Positions 26,301 through 39,143 of a DNA stretch of 64,000 nt are shown in pieces. This DNA comes from Roseitranquillus sp963709765 (GTDB lineage Bacteria > Pseudomonadota > Alphaproteobacteria > Rhodobacterales > Rhodobacteraceae). Where the stretch lies: contig CAVPXL010000001.1 of NCBI GenBank assembly GCA_963709765.1, positions 496,001-560,000 on the forward strand, read 5' to 3'. Every line of letters begins with the position of its first letter. The first letter of the stretch is position 1. Made by a program: the position numbers and the translations under genes. The notes under the pieces are model-generated. The model saw nothing but the letters and a program-made list of their open reading frames with translations, searched no databases and was not told the DNA's origin.

Positions 26301-26705
26301 CTAGCGGATCGCGGCAGCGACCTGTCTTCTGTGCGGGCGGTCGCGATGCTCGAACAGATAGAGGCCTTGCCATGTGCCCAACTGCATTCGCCCCCGGCTG
26401 ACCGGAATGGACAGGCTGACGGGCAAGATGGCCGCGCGGAGGTGGGCCGGCATGTCATCGGGGCCTTCAGCGACATGGCGCAGGTAGCGCATGGAAGGGT
26501 CGTCGGCGCGCGGAACGAGGCGGCGGAAGAAGGCCTGCAGATCGTTCTGGACGTCCGGATCCGCGTTTTCCTGGACCAGCAGGGAACAGGACGTGTGACG
26601 TACGAACAGCGTGAGGACGCCGTCGCCCTGAACCCATTCCGCAACCTGCCCGGTGAACTCGTAGAGACCGGGCCCGCTGGTCTCGATCGTGAACATGCTC
26701 TGCAT
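26301..26705 (-). CDS. YjbQ family protein (UPF0047)
   Basis: 134 residues with the complete family signature: VRHTSCSLLVQENADPDV (residues 36-53), RHVAEGPDDMPAHLRAAI and LGTWQGLYLFEHR at the C-terminus. The conserved His and Glu residues form a metal-like site; the family has been linked to a weak thiamine-phosphate synthase activity. A start at the second Met (residue 4) is equally possible. Confidence 0.93.
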   Translation of the reverse strand: MQSMFTIETSGPGLYEFTGQVAEWVQGDGVLTLFVRHTSCSLLVQENADPDVQNDLQAFFRRLVPRADDPSMRYLRHVAEGPDDMPAHLRAAILPVSLSIPVSRGRMQLGTWQGLYLFEHRDRPHRRQVAAAIR

Positions 26706-26892
26706 GGCGCCCCTCCGCTGTCACCCTTTCTTCAGTCGGGCGGAGCCCGAGGGGCCCGCCCGTCCAAGCAGACAGCACAGTCGCAAGGCCGCTATTTCTG
26801 AGCCATCAACTGGCGACCCCGGGACCAGATCCGCAGCGAGAATGAGCAGTTGAGCGAGAGCGCGCCGCTCTTTCGCAGATGCGATCGCTTGG

Positions 26893-26926
26893 ACGCCGCC
26901 CCGCCTCCATCAAGGCGGGGCGGCGT
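26893..26926 (-). terminator. Hairpin downstream of rpoD
   Basis: A perfect 13-bp stem (ACGCCGCCCCGCC / GGCGGGGCGGCGT) with an 8-base loop starts 5 bases after the rpoD stop on the minus strand. No T-tract follows, so termination or mRNA 3-end protection is inferred from position and stability. Confidence 0.6.
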
Positions 26927-26930
26927 GAAG

Positions 26931-28910
<1,980 letters not shown>

Positions 28911-29022
28911 TCGGCTCTCCTTCGAACAGCTGATTCGACGAATAACCCGAATCAATAGCGCGGCATGTCGATTCGCACACCCGCATACCCAGAAAAGTTC
29001 GCCGCGACCATGCCGCAGCGGC

Positions 29023-30974
29023 TCAATGTCCCCGGCGACCGCCGCGACTGAAGTCGATCGTGTCCAGCAAGGACCGCGCCTTCTCCCGCTCGCCGCGATC
29101 GAGGCGAACGCCGTTGGGCGCAACCTCGAACTCCGCCGCGGCCTCCTGCCGGCTGCGCCCCGACCGTGCCAAGGCCTCCGCGGCCTGGCCGAGCCGCCAG
29201 GTCACCCCTTCGTCCGACGCGTCGTCCAGATCGGCCACCGCCTCGGCAATCTCGACCCGCGCCGAGCGATGCGCTTCAAGCTTTGCAAGCTCCTCCGCCA
29301 GACAAAGCGCTGCCAGATCATCGTCGTCAGGACACCGGACCGGCGGAGAGATGTGCACATGGCGGGGTGCGAACAGCTTTTCAAGGGCGGATCGACCAAG
29401 CCGCGCCTCGAGCCTTGCGCGCAGGAAACCCGCATCCCCCCCCATCTCCGCCAGAAGCGCCTCCTGCACGGCGCGATGATTGGCATCGACGGGCGCCAGC
29501 CGCTCGAGTTCCGACTCGAAGCGCGGCAGAAGCGCCGGGTGCACCACGAGCGCCGCCAGCACGACCCCCTCCCGCATCTCCTGCGCGATCGACCCGCCCG
29601 ATCCGGCCAGCAGCGATGCGCGGGTCTCCGCACTGGGGGCGTGAACGGGACGTCGAACACGCCACTGCTTGCCGCCGCCCTTGCTTCGGCCCTGACCGAA
29701 CAGGTCCTGCCGGAGGCGCTGAACCTCTTGGCCGTAATGGGCGCGGATCGATGGATCGCGGATCTTCCGCAGCGTTTCGCGCAGGTCGCGATCGAGCGCC
29801 GCGCGCCGTTCCGGACTGTCGAAACTGCGGCCCTCGGTCGCCCGGCGCCACAGTAGCGCGACCATCGGCTGGGCGCTCTCGACGAGCCGGCGCATCGCCG
29901 TGGCGCCGTCGGCCCGGATCACATCGTCGGGGTCGCGCCCCTCCGGCAGCAGGCAGAACCGCAACGATCGCCCCGCTTCGATCAGCGGGAATGCCAGGTC
30001 GATCAGGCGCATCGCCGCGCGCAGACCGGCCGTGTCCCCATCGAGCGCCACAATGGGTTCCGGGTGGATCCGCCACATGAGCTGGAGCTGGTCCTCGGTG
30101 ATAGCCGTGCCCAACGGCGCCACCGCGCCACCGAACCCCGCCTCGACCAGGGCGATGACGTCCATGTACCCCTCGGCCACGACAAGGGGCTGGCCGTTGC
30201 CGGCCGCTTCCCGCGCAGGGCCGTGATTGTAAAGGCTGCGCCCCTTGTCGAACAACGCAGTCTCCGGCGAGTTCAGGTATTTCGCGCGCGCATTCGGGGC
30301 CATCGCCCGGCCGCCCAGGGCTATGCAGCGCCCGCGCGCGTCGCGGATCGGAAAGATGATCCGTCCCCGGAAGCGGTCATAGGGCGCGCCGCCGTCATCC
30401 GGCCGCGCCGCCAGCCCGGCGTCAACGACAAGATCCGCGGCGATCCCGGCCTCGGTCAGATGGCGGAACAGACCCTGTCGCACCTCCGGCGCAAACCCGA
30501 TTTCCCACCGTTCCAGCGCTGCCGCATCGAGCCCGCGGCCCGCCAGATAATCCCGCGCCGCCTGGGCCTGCCCTGTCCGCAATTGCAGGCGGTAGTGACG
30601 GACCGCCTTCTCCATGACGTCGGCCAGAACGGCTCTGCGATCCGACCTTTGCCGTTCCTGGGGGTCGCGTTCGGGCATCGCCATGCCGGCCTCGCGCGCC
30701 AGGATCCCGACCGCCTCCATGAAGCCCACGTTCTCCGTGTCCTTCACGAAGCCGATGGCGTCCCCCTTCGCGTGGCAGCCGAAACAGTAATAGAATCCCT
30801 TTCGGTCATCGACGTGGAAGCTCGCCGACTTTTCCTGGTGGAACGGGCAGGGCGCCCACATGTCGCCCTTGCCCTGGTTCGACTTGCGGGTGTCCCACAT
30901 GACCTTGCGCCCCACCACCTGCGCCAGGCTGGTGCGATTGCGCAACTCGTCCAGAAAGCCGGGGGAAGACTCAT
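29023..30974 (-). CDS. dnaG: DNA primase DnaG (start disrupted by one-base deletion as given)
   Basis: The zinc-binding domain (CPFHQEKSASFHVDDRKGFYYCFGC), catalytic TOPRIM domain (VVAEGYMDVIAL and ALDGDTAG) and a C-terminal helicase-binding region are all present. Synthesises RNA primers at the replication fork. The natural start MSLPP at 30974 is in a different frame from the rest; adding one G to the G5 run at 30961-30965 joins it as MSLPPGFLDELRNRTSL, giving 650 residues. As given the frame has no good start and runs on upstream to 31113. Likely a homopolymer error. Downstream of soxG (62 bases) and upstream of rpoD. Confidence 0.93.
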
Positions 30975-31036
30975 GGGCAGAGTATCCGGCCGGTCCGCGT
31001 CGCTGTCCAGCGCCGGAAGCGGTAGCTTGTGCGAAG

Positions 31037-31569
31037 TCAGCTTCGCGAAGCCAGTCCCCGCATCGCACGCTCGATCTCCTCGACCACATGATCGGCCACC
31101 GAGCGCGCAACAAGAATCAGAACCGGTCCCTCTTCGGCAATCAGCAGCGCATCCGCGTGACCCAGAAGTGTCCGTACCGCACTTCCCGGCGGAAACGCCG
31201 CCGGCCTCAGGTCGACCGGACACAGACGCGACAGAACCTCAGCGACGGCAGACCCGTTCAGTCGAAGCGCGGCATAGCCGTCCGATACGTCGACGGTCGC
31301 GGCCCCGTCGACCTCGACGCGCGCGCCGAGCGCCAGTGCCTCATCCTGCCCGGACCAGACGAAGCGAACCCCCTCCCCCTCCTCGACCCTTCCAGCCTCG
31401 GGGAACGGGGCCCCATGCGCGCGCTCCAGAGCGGCGGAAACCGCGTCGACCCGATCGGGAAACGGAAGAATCGCGGTAATTGTGTCGCAAGGGGCGGTCT
31501 CCAGCAGCACCGATCCGATCCGCACCGGGACCGTGCGCCAGATGGGGGGCGCGAGACGAGTTCAGGCAT
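31037..31569 (-). CDS. soxG: Sarcosine oxidase gamma subunit (frameshift as given)
   Basis: The C-terminal ~160 residues are open (ILPFPDRVDAVSAALERAHG, VDLRPAAFPPGSAVRTLLGHADAL), typical of SoxG. The N-terminus MPELVSRPP starts at 31569 in another frame; adding one G to the G6 run at 31544-31549 joins the two as MPELVSRPPIWRTVPVRIG, giving 177 residues, a normal length. Part of the heterotetrameric sarcosine oxidase, folate-linked N-demethylation of sarcosine to glycine with H2O2. It follows soxA on the same strand. Confidence 0.85.
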
Positions 31570-31631
31570 TACGCCATTCCCCGACCCTGGCAGCCGCACG
31601 GCCCAGATGGCAGCAGACTGTCCTTGCGCAA

Positions 31632-34600
31632 TCAGCCATGGACGTCCTCCACGTCGGCCCGCGCCCGCTTTCCGTCAGGGTCGACGAAGACCGGAGACAC
31701 CACTTCGCAGAACGTCTCGCCATGCCGCATCGGATCGCAGACCCGCACCGTCTGGCCGTGCCGCGCGCGACCGTTCCGCAGGAGCGCCAGGCCAATCGCG
31801 CTGCCGACGCTCGGCGAATGGCCCGTGGACGTCACGTGTCCCTCAACGTTTTCTGCCCAGAAAGACGCCTCGGCGCCGGTCAGCAGGGCGCCGGGGGCCA
31901 CCGGCGCCGCGGGATCCACCGGGCGCAGGCCCACAAGCTGCGCGCGCAGCGCGCCCCGCAGACCATCGCGGCGGGCGGCGGCACGGCCGATGAAATCCCC
32001 GTCCTTGAGCATCCCCTCCAGACCAAGGTCGAAGGCCGTCGTCCGGCCGTCGATCTCCGCATGGGTCAGAAACCCCTTCTCGATCCGCAGCACGTCCATC
32101 GCCTCCATCCCGTAGGCGCACCCGCCCAAGGCTTCGGCCTGTGCCACCAGCACCCGCCAGAGCCCGTCGCCCCAGCGCGCCGGAACCGCCAGTTCGTAGC
32201 CAAGCTCGCCCGAGAACGAGATCCGGAAAAGCCGGCACTCAACGCCCGATATCGCCACCGGCCCATGCTGCATGAACCCCAGAGATGGAACATCGTCCAG
32301 CACCAGCCGCAGGAGCCGCGGCGCCAGCGGACCCGCGATGGCATATTGCGCCCAGTGATCGGTCACGCTGGCAAGCCGGACCGCCAGGCCCGGACGCAGA
32401 CACTGGCGCACGAATTCGAGGTGCCGCAGCACCTGTCCGGCTGCCGCGGTCGTCGTCGTCACCAGGAACCGACCGTCGGCGAGTCGCGCGCAGGTGCCGT
32501 CGTCCATCACGTGGCCGTCTTCGCGCAACATCGCGCCATAGCGGATGCGGCCCGGTTTCAGCGTGCTCATCCGCCCGCAATAGACGAAGTCGAGAAACGC
32601 CGCGGCGTCCGGGCCCTGCACGTCGATCTTGCCCAAAGTCGACACGTCCGCGACTCCGACCGCGCCCCGCACCGTGCGCACCTCGCGCTCGCAGCTCTCG
32701 CGCCAGTCCCGTTCGGCCGGACGGGGAAAATAGGACGCGCGGTACCAGTGGCCCGCTTCGATCATCGGGGCGCCACGCTCCTGTGCCGCAGCATGCGCGC
32801 CGGTCAGCCGGCGCGGGGCGAATGACGCGCCCCGTCCGCCAGCGCCCATGGCCGCGATCGGCACCGGCGTGAAGGGTGGCCGGAAGGTCGTCACGCCCGT
32901 TCCCGGGATCGACCGGCCGGTCGCCTCGGCCAGAATTGCGAGCGCCGTGACGTTGGAGGTCTTGCCCTGGTCCGTCGCCATGCCCTGGGTCGTCCAGCGT
33001 TTCATGTGCTCGGCCGCCGACAGGCCTTCTGCAACCGCCGCCTGCACGTCCTTGGTCGTGACGTCGTTCTGCAGGTCGAGAAATGCGCGCCCCCGTCCCG
33101 GCACCTGCCAGAGCGGCGCCATGCCCCGCATTCCCGGCTCGTCGACATCGGGCAAGGGCGGCGCCTCGGCCTTGCACCCCAGAGAATCCAGCGCCTCCAC
33201 GGCCGCGCGAGCCCCGTCGGCAAGGCAACCGGCCGTGTCGAAGACTCCGCGCGCGGCGCCCACAGGTTCCATTCCGCCGACGCCCCCGTCCGGAACGAAG
33301 GCCTGGATGTCCTCGCGCCAGACCGGGCGTCCGCCGGTGTGACAGGTCAGGTGCAGCGTCGGGTTCCACCCGCCGGCCACGGCCAGACAATCCGCGAATA
33401 CCTGCGTCTCTCCCTCGGCACTCCGGACCTTGAGCGCCTTCAGGCCGAGTGACCCCGTCGTTCCGGCGACCACACTGCGATGGAGCGGCAGATGCGCCGG
33501 GCCGGAAACGTCCGGGCGTGGATCGATGATCGCCGCCACCTGAATTCCGGCCGCGAGCAGATCGTCCACGGTCCGTCCCACATCGTCGTTCGCGCCGAAG
33601 ACGGCGACCCGACGCCCCGGTGCCACACCCCAGCGATTGACGTAGGCGCGCACCGCCGAGGCCAGCATCACACCCGGCCGATCGTTGCCCGGAAACGCGA
33701 TGCTGCGCTCGATCGCACCGGCCGCAAGGATCGTGCGCCGCGCAACAATGCGCCAGAAACAGTCCTGCGGCCGATCGGGTCGCGGCGCCTCGTGCTGCGA
33801 CACGCGTTCCAGCGCCCCGAATGTCCCCTGGTCGTAGGCGCCCACGACCGTCGTCCGCGGCATCAGCCGGACATTCGGCAGGTCGCCCAATTCGCCGAGG
33901 ATGCGCTCCACCCAGTCGGACCCGCTCGCTCCATCGAGGCGAGTTCTCTCGGCAAGCAACCTCCCGCCAAGGCGGAACCCTTCGTCCGCCACGATCACGT
34001 CCGCGCCGGCACGCCCCGCCGTCAGCGCCGCGGCAAGCCCCGCGGGCCCGCCGCCCACGACCAGCAGGTCGCAGAAGCCGAAGGCGGTCTCCGATGACGC
34101 GCCGTCGTCCCACTCCGAAAGCCGCCCGAGCCCCGCGGCCTGCCGGATCGCGGGCTCGTAGAACGCTTCCCACGCACGGCGCGGCCACATGAAGGTCTTG
34201 TAGTAGAACCCGGCCCCGAGCATCGGGGCGAGCAGATCGTTCACGCCCAGCAGGTCGGCCCCGAGCGAGGGCCAGCGGTTCTGGCTGCGCGCCACGAGAC
34301 CGTCCCAGAGTTCCTGCACGGTGGCTCGCACGTTGGGCGTCCGCGCGTCTCCCACGCCGGTCGTGACCAGCGCGTTCGGCTCTTCGGACCCCGCGGTGTG
34401 GATGCCGCGCGGACGATGGTACTTGAACGACCGCCCCACGAGCCGCACGCCATTCGCCAACAGGGCGGAGGCCAGCGTGTCACCGCGCAGACCACGATAG
34501 ACCCTGCCGTCGAAGGTGAACGAGATCGGACGGTCCCGATCCACAAGGCCGCGCCCGTCGATCCTCATCGGGGGCTCCGGGTCCGGAAGGCGGTTGTCCC

Positions 34601-34655
34601 GGCCCTGCATCGCGGTTCGGAGACGAGCGCGGGCATTCGGAAAAGCGCCTGTCAC
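31632..34655 (-). CDS. soxA: Sarcosine oxidase alpha subunit
   Basis: 1007 residues, intact. N-terminal [2Fe-2S]-like/SoxA leader (ISFTFDGRVYRGLRGDTLASALLANG), then an NAD-binding Rossmann fold (CDLLVVGGGPAGLAAALTAGRAG near residue 200), and a C-terminal folate-binding GcvT-like domain (GVADVSTLGKIDVQGPDAAAFLDF, then GMEAMDVLRIEKGFL). Forms the tetrameric enzyme with SoxB, SoxD and SoxG. Start overlaps the soxD stop by 4 bases. Confidence 0.95.
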   Translation of the reverse strand: MTGAFPNARARLRTAMQGRDNRLPDPEPPMRIDGRGLVDRDRPISFTFDGRVYRGLRGDTLASALLANGVRLVGRSFKYHRPRGIHTAGSEEPNALVTTGVGDARTPNVRATVQELWDGLVARSQNRWPSLGADLLGVNDLLAPMLGAGFYYKTFMWPRRAWEAFYEPAIRQAAGLGRLSEWDDGASSETAFGFCDLLVVGGGPAGLAAALTAGRAGADVIVADEGFRLGGRLLAERTRLDGASGSDWVERILGELGDLPNVRLMPRTTVVGAYDQGTFGALERVSQHEAPRPDRPQDCFWRIVARRTILAAGAIERSIAFPGNDRPGVMLASAVRAYVNRWGVAPGRRVAVFGANDDVGRTVDDLLAAGIQVAAIIDPRPDVSGPAHLPLHRSVVAGTTGSLGLKALKVRSAEGETQVFADCLAVAGGWNPTLHLTCHTGGRPVWREDIQAFVPDGGVGGMEPVGAARGVFDTAGCLADGARAAVEALDSLGCKAEAPPLPDVDEPGMRGMAPLWQVPGRGRAFLDLQNDVTTKDVQAAVAEGLSAAEHMKRWTTQGMATDQGKTSNVTALAILAEATGRSIPGTGVTTFRPPFTPVPIAAMGAGGRGASFAPRRLTGAHAAAQERGAPMIEAGHWYRASYFPRPAERDWRESCEREVRTVRGAVGVADVSTLGKIDVQGPDAAAFLDFVYCGRMSTLKPGRIRYGAMLREDGHVMDDGTCARLADGRFLVTTTTAAAGQVLRHLEFVRQCLRPGLAVRLASVTDHWAQYAIAGPLAPRLLRLVLDDVPSLGFMQHGPVAISGVECRLFRISFSGELGYELAVPARWGDGLWRVLVAQAEALGGCAYGMEAMDVLRIEKGFLTHAEIDGRTTAFDLGLEGMLKDGDFIGRAAARRDGLRGALRAQLVGLRPVDPAAPVAPGALLTGAEASFWAENVEGHVTSTGHSPSVGSAIGLALLRNGRARHGQTVRVCDPMRHGETFCEVVSPVFVDPDGKRARADVEDVHG

Positions 34656-34915
34656 CGTGTCACCTCCGACGCCAGACGAGACCCGGCGATGGCGTGGGTG
34701 AGCGTGTCACGCTCGACCACCAGCCACGCGCCGCATCCGTTCTCGTGCCGCCACAGCTCGCGGGTGGCGCCGGCCGGATTGTCACGCAGATGCAAATAGG
34801 CGTCCCAATCCGCCGCATCGCTGTCCTCCGCGGGTCGGTCGAGATAGACGGCGGATCCCATGCAGTAGAACTCCCGGCGATCCCGTATGCCACAGACCGG
34901 GCATGGTACCCGCAT
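34652..34915 (-). CDS. soxD: Sarcosine oxidase delta subunit
   Basis: 87 residues from the ATG at 34915. N-terminal zinc knuckle CPVCGIRDRREF, central WDAYLHLRDNPAG (where relatives read FLFMRDNPKG), the Trp-His-containing region ending GCGAWLVVERDTLTHAI. Small zinc-binding subunit of the heterotetramer. ATGA overlap with soxA. The ORF could start 26 codons earlier but that extension is not family-like. Confidence 0.93.
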   Translation of the reverse strand: MRVPCPVCGIRDRREFYCMGSAVYLDRPAEDSDAADWDAYLHLRDNPAGATRELWRHENGCGAWLVVERDTLTHAIAGSRLASEVTR

Positions 34916-35121
34916 GTCGCCCCTCCCTCGCTGTCGCCGACCCGACGTCAGAGCGACTATCGCGACCGCGGCGCGCGCTTGCAAGTGAGCCACGGCGCCG
35001 CCAGAAACGGCAGCGGTGGTCCGTCAGGCGCCGGCTGTTTCCGTCCCGGCATCGGATCCGCGCCGACGGATCATCGACCGGCCCCTCGCCACGCGGGCCC
35101 GGATGACCGCTCCGACAGCCC

Positions 35122-35920
35122 TCAGCGGCGGCGACCGAGCGCCAGTCCGCCGGCAAGCAGGCCCGCAAAGACCGGCAGGGCCGGCGGCAGCGGAACCGGC
35201 GCGGGCGGTGTCAGATCTTCGGGCCACGGCTCAGGCTGCTGATCCGGCGGCAGCGGAGGCGTTTCGGTCACCGAAGGTGCGCGCGGGGTGTCGTCGCCAC
35301 CGACGTCGGGCAGGAAGGGCGTGGTCGACCGGCTGTTGCCCGGACCGACAGAGCCGCCGAAGCCGCCCCGTCCACCGCCACCGGACCCGTCACTGTCGAG
35401 GCTTGCGACCGTGATGCCCTCGAGTTCCTCGGCCCGCGACCCAGTCGGGGGCCTGCTTCTCGACCGGCCAGACCGCCTCGTGGCGGCAGGCTTCGGCATA
35501 CCGGCTGACGTAGGCGTCCCATTCGTCCGGGCGCAGCGCTCGGCCCAGGACCTCGCGCGCCAGCTCGTCCGGCGTCAGGATCCGCGCGCAGGGCTGCGGC
35601 AGACAGAACGCCGGGGCCCGCACGTCGGCCTTGCCGGAGGGAAACGGTTCATCCGGATCGCCACCATCGACGCAGCCGCCCCCGATCGGATCCCACATGG
35701 CATGACCGGCGCTGCGATCCAGCGGATCGAGGCCCGGGACAGGTTCGGGCAGGTGCTGTGCCGTGGCCGGCACGACCTGGTCGAACGTGGGAGTGACGAC
35801 GACCGTCGGCGACCCGTTCGCTGCGTCCCCGGCCGGCACCGTCGCCGCGGATGCAGTCACGCCGAACACGACGGCAAGCACGAGAACGAAGGCGGCGACA
35901 GGCATGGTTTCTCCGGCCAT
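35122..35920 (-). CDS. Secreted VPLPA-CTERM-type protein inside the sox region (frameshift as given)
   Basis: A signal peptide (MPVAAFVLVLAVVFGVTASAA after a short leader) is followed by ~140 residues with several Cys (GGGCVDGG, PAFCLPQPCARIL) in one frame. The C-terminus, ending VPLPPALPVFAGLLAGGLALGRRR, is in another frame: a VPLPA-type sorting tail (motif, membrane helix, Arg cluster). Removing one base from the C3 run at 35433-35435 joins them (restored 265 residues, start at 35920 or a Met 5 codons in). Between the two parts lies a Gly/Ser-rich linker. Function unknown; it sits on the sox strand between the transporter and soxD. Confidence 0.7.
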
Positions 35921-36057
35921 GATCGGAACAAGCCGGAAGTTGCGTCAAAGTGTGAGGATTAACCAAGGGTTGACCATCGTCTAGGTTAATCGCCTCAGGT
36001 CGCTCCGGGCAGGCCGGTCACCGCCGGGTCGCGGCAAAGTCCGGATCCGATCCCGAC

Positions 36058-36830
36058 TCAGCCCCGCAGGATCCAGAAGAGACAGAGCCCAAGCGCAAGC
36101 AGCAGGATGAGCGGCCCGATGATGCGCTCCATCGGTTCGGTCGCCTCGGCGAGCTTCGCCTCGAGCTTGTCCCGCGTCGAACGCAGCACCGGCACCGTCT
36201 CGGACCCGAGGTCAGGCGCACAAGGTCGGGCGCGTCCCCGGCTTCCGCAGCCGACAGGTCCTGCAACGCCCGCTGGTGCAGCAGGTGCACGGCCGCATGC
36301 CGGCTCGCGAAGGGGTGGCTCTGCTCCCAAAGGAAGGCGACCATGTAGAAGATCACCGCGCAGAGCAGGACCACGAAGAACGACACCGGGCGCGCCGCTT
36401 CGGTCGACAGCATCACCAGCTGTCCCGACAGGATCGTGCCGAAAAGCGATATCAGGAAGAGGTGGTTGCGCGGGAAGAAGTTCAGCTTGGTCGCGGTCCA
36501 GACGCGCAGCGCCGCGATCAGAGCGGCCGAACGGGTCCCGCTGCTGTCGGGCAGGGCCTCGATCTGGCGCACTGCCGCCGTCTCGGCCAGATGTCGCGCC
36601 ACCGGATCCTGCATCCGGTCGAGATCGACAAGCGTCTTCTGAACGCCGATCACGTCGCGCGGCGACCAGCGGTTTCTCCGCACCGCTTGCGAGAAGGTCT
36701 CGACCAGCTCGAAGTAGCGTTCGTTGTGCCGGCTGCGGACCTCTACCGTCCGTTCGATGGCGAAGACGATGATGAGGCCGAAGACCAGCAGGCTCGTCTC
36801 GATGATGAAGGTGTCGCCGCCACCCGCCAT
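36058..36830 (-). CDS. Four-span membrane domain/protein, possibly fused to the preceding permease (frameshift as given)
   Basis: Starting at MAGGGDTFIIET (36830) a membrane helix (SLLVFGLIIVFAIERTVEV), a cytoplasmic region (NERYFELVETFSQAVRRNRW), two more helices (HLFLISLFGTILSGQLVML and VSFFVVLLCAVIFYMVAFLW) and, after a frame change near 36205-36207 (one C short in CCC), a last helix IIGPLILLLALGLCLFWIL before the stop at 36058. Removing one base at 36823-36825 would instead place it in frame with the upstream permease as one ~605-residue protein; there is no ribosome site before 36830, which favours the fusion. No family recognised. Confidence 0.55.
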
Positions 36831-37875
36831 CCGCCACGTTCTGATCGCCGAGCAGCACGACGAGGTAGCCGAACACCAGCGCCGCGACCGCGGCGACCCG
36901 CGTGGCGTCGAAGTAATGCGACCTCAGCGAGATGAAGGAGCCTGCCGCGACGATGAGCCCGGCGCCGAAGGTGAAGTAGTAGGCCAGCGGTTCGCGGCTG
37001 TAGAGACTGATGCTGGCGATTGCGACCACGGGGATGAGGTAGAACACCGCCGCCGAGGAGGCCCGCTTGCGCAACGACAGCGCGTAGACGAAAACCGGCG
37101 CGCCCACGCCGATCACGCCGAAGCCGAGAATCGCCGTGAGGTAGAGAGAGCGCGACGACAGGCTCGGCAGCTCGAGGGCCTCTCCCCGCGCCACCCCCAC
37201 AAGCGCGAGCACGCCGAGCAGCAGAACGTAGGCGCAGAGCGACACCTGCAGCGTGTAGCCGTGCGGCAGCGTCGCCGCCGCCGCTGCGTCGAACTCCCGC
37301 GAGCGCCCCGCAGCCAACCCGCCCTCGCGCCGCAACGTCTTCTGGAAGAGACGGCTGAGGCGGCTGTGGATGCTGCTCTTGAGCCCCATCGCCACGGCGG
37401 CGATGAAGGCGATCGCTGCCCACCGGTCCTCGCCCAGACGCGCCAGGCGCAGGTCGTCGGGGCTCAGGATGCACATCGTCGCCCCGAGAAAAGCCAGGAG
37501 CAGCAGCGCGTAGTCCTGCCGCCGGATCCCCTGCCGCCAGAGCATCGCGTCGAAGGCGACGAGAAAGACGATCCAGAGCTCGAAGAGAGCCGTCGGCACC
37601 ACCGGGTCCGCCAGCCTGAGCGCGGCGAAGAAGGTGAGATACTCGACCGAGTGCGCCACGCCCGAGACCAGCAGCAGCCTGCGCACCGGCGGCGGCGCCT
37701 GCCAGAAGAACAGGCGCGAGTATCGCAGCGCCCGACCGACGATCAGCCACAGCACGACGCTGCAGAGCTGCGCGAGCGTCAGGACCACGAGGATGTCGTC
37801 CTCGATCAGCGTCGCCAGCAGCGGATAGAGGCCCCAGACGAGGATCGCGAGCGCGGAGAAGACGGCGAAATGCAA
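36831..37875 (-). CDS. EamA/DMT-superfamily permease
   Basis: About 348 residues with ten predicted membrane helices in two EamA-like repeats (ALAILVWGLYPLLATLI near the N-terminus; GFGVIGVGAPVFVYALSLRKRASS and AYYFTFGAGLIVAAGSFISL in the second half). DMT permeases export or import small metabolites. It begins 16 bases after the soxB stop, so it belongs to the sox operon. The open frame continues to 36058, but the intervening codons look like the wrong frame of the downstream membrane domain. The substrate is unknown. Confidence 0.75.
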
Positions 37876-37891
37876 TGCGCCTCCCGACCGG

Positions 37892-39143
37892 TCAGTGAAG
37901 GTTGTGCTGGCTGCCCGCGCCTTCCTCGTCGAGCAGCGCGCCGCGCGCGAACCGGTCGAGCCTGTAGCGGACAGCCGTCTCGTGCGGGCGGTCCGTCGCC
38001 ATCAGATGCGCGAACGCAAAGCCCGAGGCCGGAACCGCCTTGAACCCGCCATAGCACCATCCCGCGTCGAGATAGAGGCCCTCGATCGGCGTGTGGTCGA
38101 TGATCGGACTGCCATCGGGCGTCATGTCCATGATCCCGCCCCAGCTGCGCAACACCCTGGCCCGACCGATCATCGGCATCAGCGTCATCGCGGCCTCCAT
38201 GACCTGCTCGGCCCGCGGCAGGTTCCCGCGCGCGGCGTAGGACGGGATAGAAGTCGAGGTCGCCGCCGAACACCAGACCCCCCTTGTCGGACTGGCTGAT
38301 GTAGAAGTGTCCCATGCCGTAGCTGATGACATGGTCCAGGACGGGCTTCAGCCCCTCCGTCACGAAGGCCTGCAACACATGGCTCTCGATCGGCAGGCGC
38401 AGGCCCGCCATCGCCGCGACCTGGCTGGAGCGCCCGGCGACGACGATACCGACCTTGCCGGCCCGGATCGCTCCGCGCGTGGTCTGCACGCCGCGCACGC
38501 GCCCGCCTTCGACGTCGATGCCGGTGACCTCGCAGTTCTGGATCAGGTCCACGCCCAGCCGGTCCGCCGCGCGTGCGTATCCCCAGGCGACCGCATCGTG
38601 CCGCGCGGTCCCCCCGCGCCGGTGCAGAAGCCCGCCGTAGACCGGGAACCGGGTATTCCGGAAATCAAGGTAGGGCAGCAGGATCGGCACCTGTTCGCGC
38701 GTCAGCAACTGCGCGTCGTCGCCCTGCGCGGTCATCATGTTGCCGCGCCGCGCCAGCGCATGAAGTTGCCCGTCGGAATGGGCGAGCTGGATCACGCCAC
38801 GCTGGGAGTGCATGACGTTGAAGTTCAGCTCCCGCTCCAGCCCCTCCCAGAGGCGCAGGGAATGGCTGTAGAACTCCGAATTGCCCGGCAGCTGGTAGTT
38901 GGCGCGCACGATCGTCGTGTTGCGCCCGACGTTGCCGAGGCCCAGCGAGCCCTTTTCCAGCACCGCCACGCGCGTCGCGCCGTGCTCCCTGGCAAGGTAG
39001 TAGGCGGTCGACAGGCCGTGGCCGCCGCCGCCAATGATGATCATGTCATAGGCGGCCTGCGGCTCCGGCCGGCGCCAGAGCGGGCGCAGCGCGGCATTTC
39101 CGCGGATCGCCCCGTCGATCAGGCTTAGGGCCGAATAGCGCAT
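37892..39143 (-). CDS. soxB: Sarcosine oxidase beta subunit (frameshift as given)
   Basis: N-terminal FAD-binding motif YDMIIIGGGGHGLSTAYYL, then VGRNTTIVRANY and VISYGMGHFYISQ. The frame breaks at the G3 run 38244-38246 (one base too many): the first frame reads FGGDLDFYP, and the correct continuation SYAARGNLP...SWGGIMDM, DGSPIID and GWCYGGFKAVPASG is in another frame to the stop at 37892. Restored length is 416 residues, normal for SoxB. Catalytic FAD/FMN subunit of sarcosine oxidase. Start at 39143. Confidence 0.92.
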
